Assembly: GCF_954871325.1 (NCBI RefSeq)
Contig: NC_088777.1
Span: 50,975,974 to 51,039,973 of the forward strand
DNA length: 64,000 bases
Direction: 5' to 3'
Source: Gordionus sp. m RMFG-2023
Lineage: Eukaryota; Nematomorpha; Gordioida; Chordodea; Parachordodidae
Within the stretch, counting starts at the first letter, position 1. Every line of letters starts with the position of its first letter. Below are positions 60,460 through 64,000 of the stretch, one piece after another. The notes beneath the pieces are model-generated. The model ran no database searches, was not told the origin of the DNA, and was given only the letters and a program-made list of their open reading frames with translations. Position numbers and translations under genes: made by a program.

Positions 60460-62660
60460 TTTCCAAATAATTACATATAAATTTTTTACAAATATTTTCA
60501 TAAATGAAAATATCAGGGATTGATAGAGGACAGTTTATTATCTGAAAATACAATTAATTTCCCCAATTATAATGCCTTAATCTTGTTAAATATTATTTTG
60601 ATTTATTTGTGAATTATCTGCTTTCAATTTGTTATCAAAAGTATAGTCTATCATTTATTAGTGTTTAAAGAGTTTTTCTTTTAAAAAAATAAATTTATAA
60701 TAACACCACCAGCAGTTAAACATTAATGATAATTTTTTAAATAATAATGCTTAGAAATAATATTTGATTTATTATTACAAAAATTAATGAATAAAAAAAA
60801 GAGATATTTTATTTAACAACATGTTTCAGAATGTTCCTAAACAGTTTACGGGCACAAAAATGATAATTTATATAATTTGCAATATTATATATGGGTATAT
60901 AATTTACCAATTTAATATACTATACTTTGATCTATGCCATTTCAAAGAACAGGAACGATTGAATAGTTGGGGCAAAACGAGATAGAATTAAGGTTGGCAT
61001 GCGTATGACCTTTTATAATACACTAGATGTGTGTACCTAAATTTTATCTGCAATATGGTAAAATATTTATTCATTTCTGAGATATATTTCAAAAGTCAAG
61101 AAAATATTAACTCGAATGGTCATTTTATGAAAGTTTTACTTTATATCATACTTATAGATATCAATTTCATAAAATGATTAATAATAGGCAAGATAAGATA
61201 GATAATTTATTAATACCTAGCCACCTATAAGATACAACTATTTATTGTAAATAATATAAATTTTATTATAAATAATATAAATTTTATTTGGATAAAATAT
61301 TTATTATTTTGAATAAATTTACCAAGATTAACGAAATTTTTTACTAGAATATTTTAAAATAATATATCAATAAATATTATAATTTTTTTGTATTCATTTC
61401 ATAATCGTTGGAACATATTATTCAATATAATATTTTAATTACTTTCTAATTATTAAAATAGGTTAATAGTTATATTTCCTGTAACAACCTTAACTTAAAA
61501 TCAATTATTGCCCTTAAAGCTATTTATCATCAATTATTCATAATAATTATTTAAAATAAAGATCTTTATATTAATAAACGAAGGTTTTATGGTAAATATA
61601 ATAACTGTTAATAAGTTAATCGGAAATATGATTCCATATTAGTATATTATTTCTTATTAAAATATTTTTTTATATAGGAGTTAATTATAACAGATTAGTA
61701 CAAAAGTGAGATACCTTTTTTTGCCTTAAAGTTGATGTTGATTAAGACAAAAGATGAAGCAGGTTGTAAAAATTTGAGTAAATTGTTATTTATTATATGA
61801 AAAAATAGAAATTTAATAGGAATAATTGATCTAGACGCTGTTTCTGCTTAAAGCATTACAAATTGCATTTTAAAACAACTTAATTAATCAAAGATAACTT
61901 CATTATTTAATAAGACAGATGTATAAATGGTGCAAATAATACAATGTGTATAAATAAAGTAATGCAAACTCTACTCCAAAATATATAATATAAAGGGTCT
62001 ATACATTGTTCAATTACAAGTTTTTTTCAATGAAAAATATTTTCTTCCTTAGACCCAAATTATTTTGCAAAATTAATGATATTTAATATCTCCAGATATG
62101 CTTTCATCTGTTTGGGACATCTAATTTTAATCTTCTTATTTGAGTGCTCATATTGATATTATCTTTTAGGAATCGCGAGCATATAGGTATAGATCAATGT
62201 TATCAAGATCTATCACATGATCTCATTTATTTAGACATTTTCTCTGATGACATTTTACATTGCAAAAATTATTATGGCATATTATTAGAAAAATGTATAG
62301 ATTATGAAAATTATTCTTAAAAAAATTTATGCTTCGGTAATGCGCTATCGTTATGAATATTAGTGCGTCATCGTGGTTTTCTTAAATTGCTGCCTTTAGG
62401 CGTTATTATAAATATAAATAGCCGGCCTGCTGCTGCACAAGTCTAATTATTTCTCATTGTATTCTTGAGATCATATCGTGTCGTCATCGTTATGTTTGAT
62501 GTCAAAATATTTTTATGTCTCAAATGATGTATATAGTTAAATGGTCCTTGAAATTCTATCAATTCTTTAATATTCTCATCGATGGTCTTTACTCATACTT
62601 CAATGGTCTATAAATTCCTCATCATTAATGATTTAGTGAAGTCCAAACAATTTCGCAGTT
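60460..62660. other. AT-rich right part of arm B
   Basis: Collinear with arm A 29.77-32.7 kb. A 24-bp tandem pair (AAATAATATAAATTTTATTAT-type) lies at about 61250-61293. At 61705-61905 it carries the counterpart of the possible exon at 31.46 kb, with stops. Confidence 0.55.
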
Positions 62661-64000
62661 GATCAGATGGTTTCCAGAAATTCATAACCGGATCCTTGAT
62701 TCAAATTATGAAAAACTGTGATATTGTCATCGTGAATGCTTGATTATGGATAAGCGACGAAGCCTTCATTGAAACACATATCCCAATTTTTATCCGAATA
62801 CGAGAAGGGTCGTGGAGTGTATTGGACTATGGAATTATCCCAAATGGTTAGAGCTTCGCTAATATGGAGGTAGCTAATGTTATTAATTGGTTGGTTCTGT
62901 ATAACCCAGACGCGGGGTTGGGTCTAAAAATTGACTAAACCAGCTACAGTAACACTGAGCAGACCCGTGGTTCAGATCCATAGTTAAGAGGGTTCAGATA
63001 AACGAAAAATAAGAAAAAATAAATCTCACTTACAAATCTTAAATCTTATTATATTATTATAAATTAAAGCATTGTTTATTATTTTATTCTACATTAATCT
63101 CATTTTTCTAACCATTTAAATTTTTTTTAAATTGGGGTGCTGATTGAAGTGAAGTCAATTTAAACTAGCCATTTTTTTCTCTTCCAGACTGTGTTAAATT
63201 TATATGTATAATTATTAGTTTTTATATTAAAATTTATCACTATTCAAAACTTTTGTGGGACTTATATAGGATATCTACAATATCGACATTATCTCTTGAA
63301 TGAGCACATTATTTTTTAAACTTTGTCATATTTTATTCTCAATAATCAGCATGTGTTTTTTTTAAATATTTTTGAAGTTGCTTATTATATATATTTTTTT
63401 ACGTTAATAATTAATTATATATAAAAATAAATATAAAATGTTCCCTGCATTCACAGTTGACTCGAAATCGCAGCAAAGTTTATAAAATATGATGTATTTT
63501 TATAAGAATTAGCGCATATTCCATATACTTCCCAGGGAATTCGAAATAACTGTGAGGTATCTCTTTAAATAAATTAAAAAATCAGTTGCATTATAACTAG
63601 ACCTGTGCCCCGCCGGTATTTTTATTCACGCCTGAAAAGCCCCCGATTAAGCATATTAATTATATTTATATATTAAATTATAATTATTTTAATTTGAATA
63701 CTAACATTAATAAAATCAAAATATGAATTGTATTCTATTTCTATATAAAATAGACTAGTGTATATCATTTAAATTCATTCATACATCATATTTTATTTCC
63801 ACAAACAATTTATATTAAATTTTTATTAACTTGCACGTTTTAAAACACCCTATATACAATTATGAAATAACAACTCTCTCTACTATGTCTTGAGGTACTT
63901 TGAAAATCTTATTTTTTAGAATGAAAATAAGAAAAGCACAATAATGCCTGATTATATTTATTGTGAACCTTTAAAATTGGCGAAAAAAAATGAGGAAGAT
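62661..64000. other. right flank, no gene seen
   Basis: Outside the duplication. The patch 62.64-63.0 kb is less AT-rich, with strings such as CCCAGACGCGGGGTTGGGTC and CCCGTGGTTCAGATCC, but no tRNA fold or open frame could be supported. The rest is AT-rich DNA without recognised features. Confidence 0.5.

Larger units (their letters stand above)
43430..62660 (+). repeat. arm B of the segmental duplication
   Basis: Same orientation as arm A and collinear with it over its whole length; anchors are given in the arm A entry. It is shorter (about 19 kb against 25 kb) because it lacks the gypsy, LTR/Tc1, RTE and 9.98-kb insertions. It has its own insertions at 45.93, 51.73, 54.93, 58.35 and 60.37 kb, which arm A shows as unoccupied sites. 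Confidence 0.85.

Noticed and set aside
62900-63010. tRNA or tRNA-derived SINE suggested by GGTTCAGATCC
   Set aside because: The B-box-like string is present, but no matching A-box at proper distance and no cloverleaf could be drawn.
1-64000. CRISPR arrays, operons, riboswitches, prokaryotic origin
   Set aside because: No regularly spaced repeats, no coding density and no ribosome-binding sites; all content is eukaryote-type.

Overview
The window looks like non-genic, repeat-rich DNA from the nuclear genome of a very AT-rich eukaryote. By eye about four in five bases are A or T. I see no operons, no ribosome-binding sites, no recognisable host gene and no RNA gene. The mobile elements are an R2/R4-style LINE with a C-terminal restriction-like endonuclease, an RTE-type LINE, a Tc1/mariner transposon, a Ty3/gypsy relic of animal (Mag-like) flavour, and a small LTR element whose primer-binding site resembles the Leu-tRNA sites of Mag-type elements. 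Together they suggest an invertebrate animal. This is inference, and I cannot name the organism.

The dominant structure is an old direct segmental duplication. Arm A (about 7.6-32.7 kb) and arm B (about 43.4-62.65 kb) are collinear and in the same orientation. I judge them roughly 75-85% identical in alignable blocks. The spacer (32.7-43.4 kb) and both flanks (1-5.0 kb and 62.65-64 kb) are not part of it. Arm A is longer mainly because it holds more insertions.

Insertions only in arm A: an unclassified element (9.98-10.86 kb), the gypsy relic (16.4-18.1 kb), an LTR element with a Tc1 nested in its left LTR (19.49-23.25 kb), an RTE fragment (27.05-27.76 kb) and a REL-LINE fragment (29.17-29.78 kb). 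Insertions only in arm B: three REL-LINE copies (45.93-46.56, 51.73-52.09 and 54.93-56.21 kb), an unclassified 0.74-kb insert (58.35-59.09 kb) and a tiny gypsy-like scrap (60.37-60.45 kb). One REL-LINE scrap (13.3 kb, with remnant at 48.8 kb) is in both arms and so predates the duplication.

The best-preserved LINE lies just left of arm A (5.05-7.28 kb, minus strand). The 51.7-kb copy is nearly identical to its 3' end, shares its 3' flank, is internally inverted and has 13-bp target-site duplications, which is the signature of twin-primed insertion with 3' read-through.

The spacer and left flank hold candidate non-autonomous DNA elements: inverted-repeat elements at 3.82-4.74, 37.36-37.58 and 39.39-39.89 kb and a hAT-like end at 39.2-39.3 kb. 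A weak coding-like patch lies at 42.6-43.06 kb. The rest is AT-rich DNA in which short ORFs are expected by chance.
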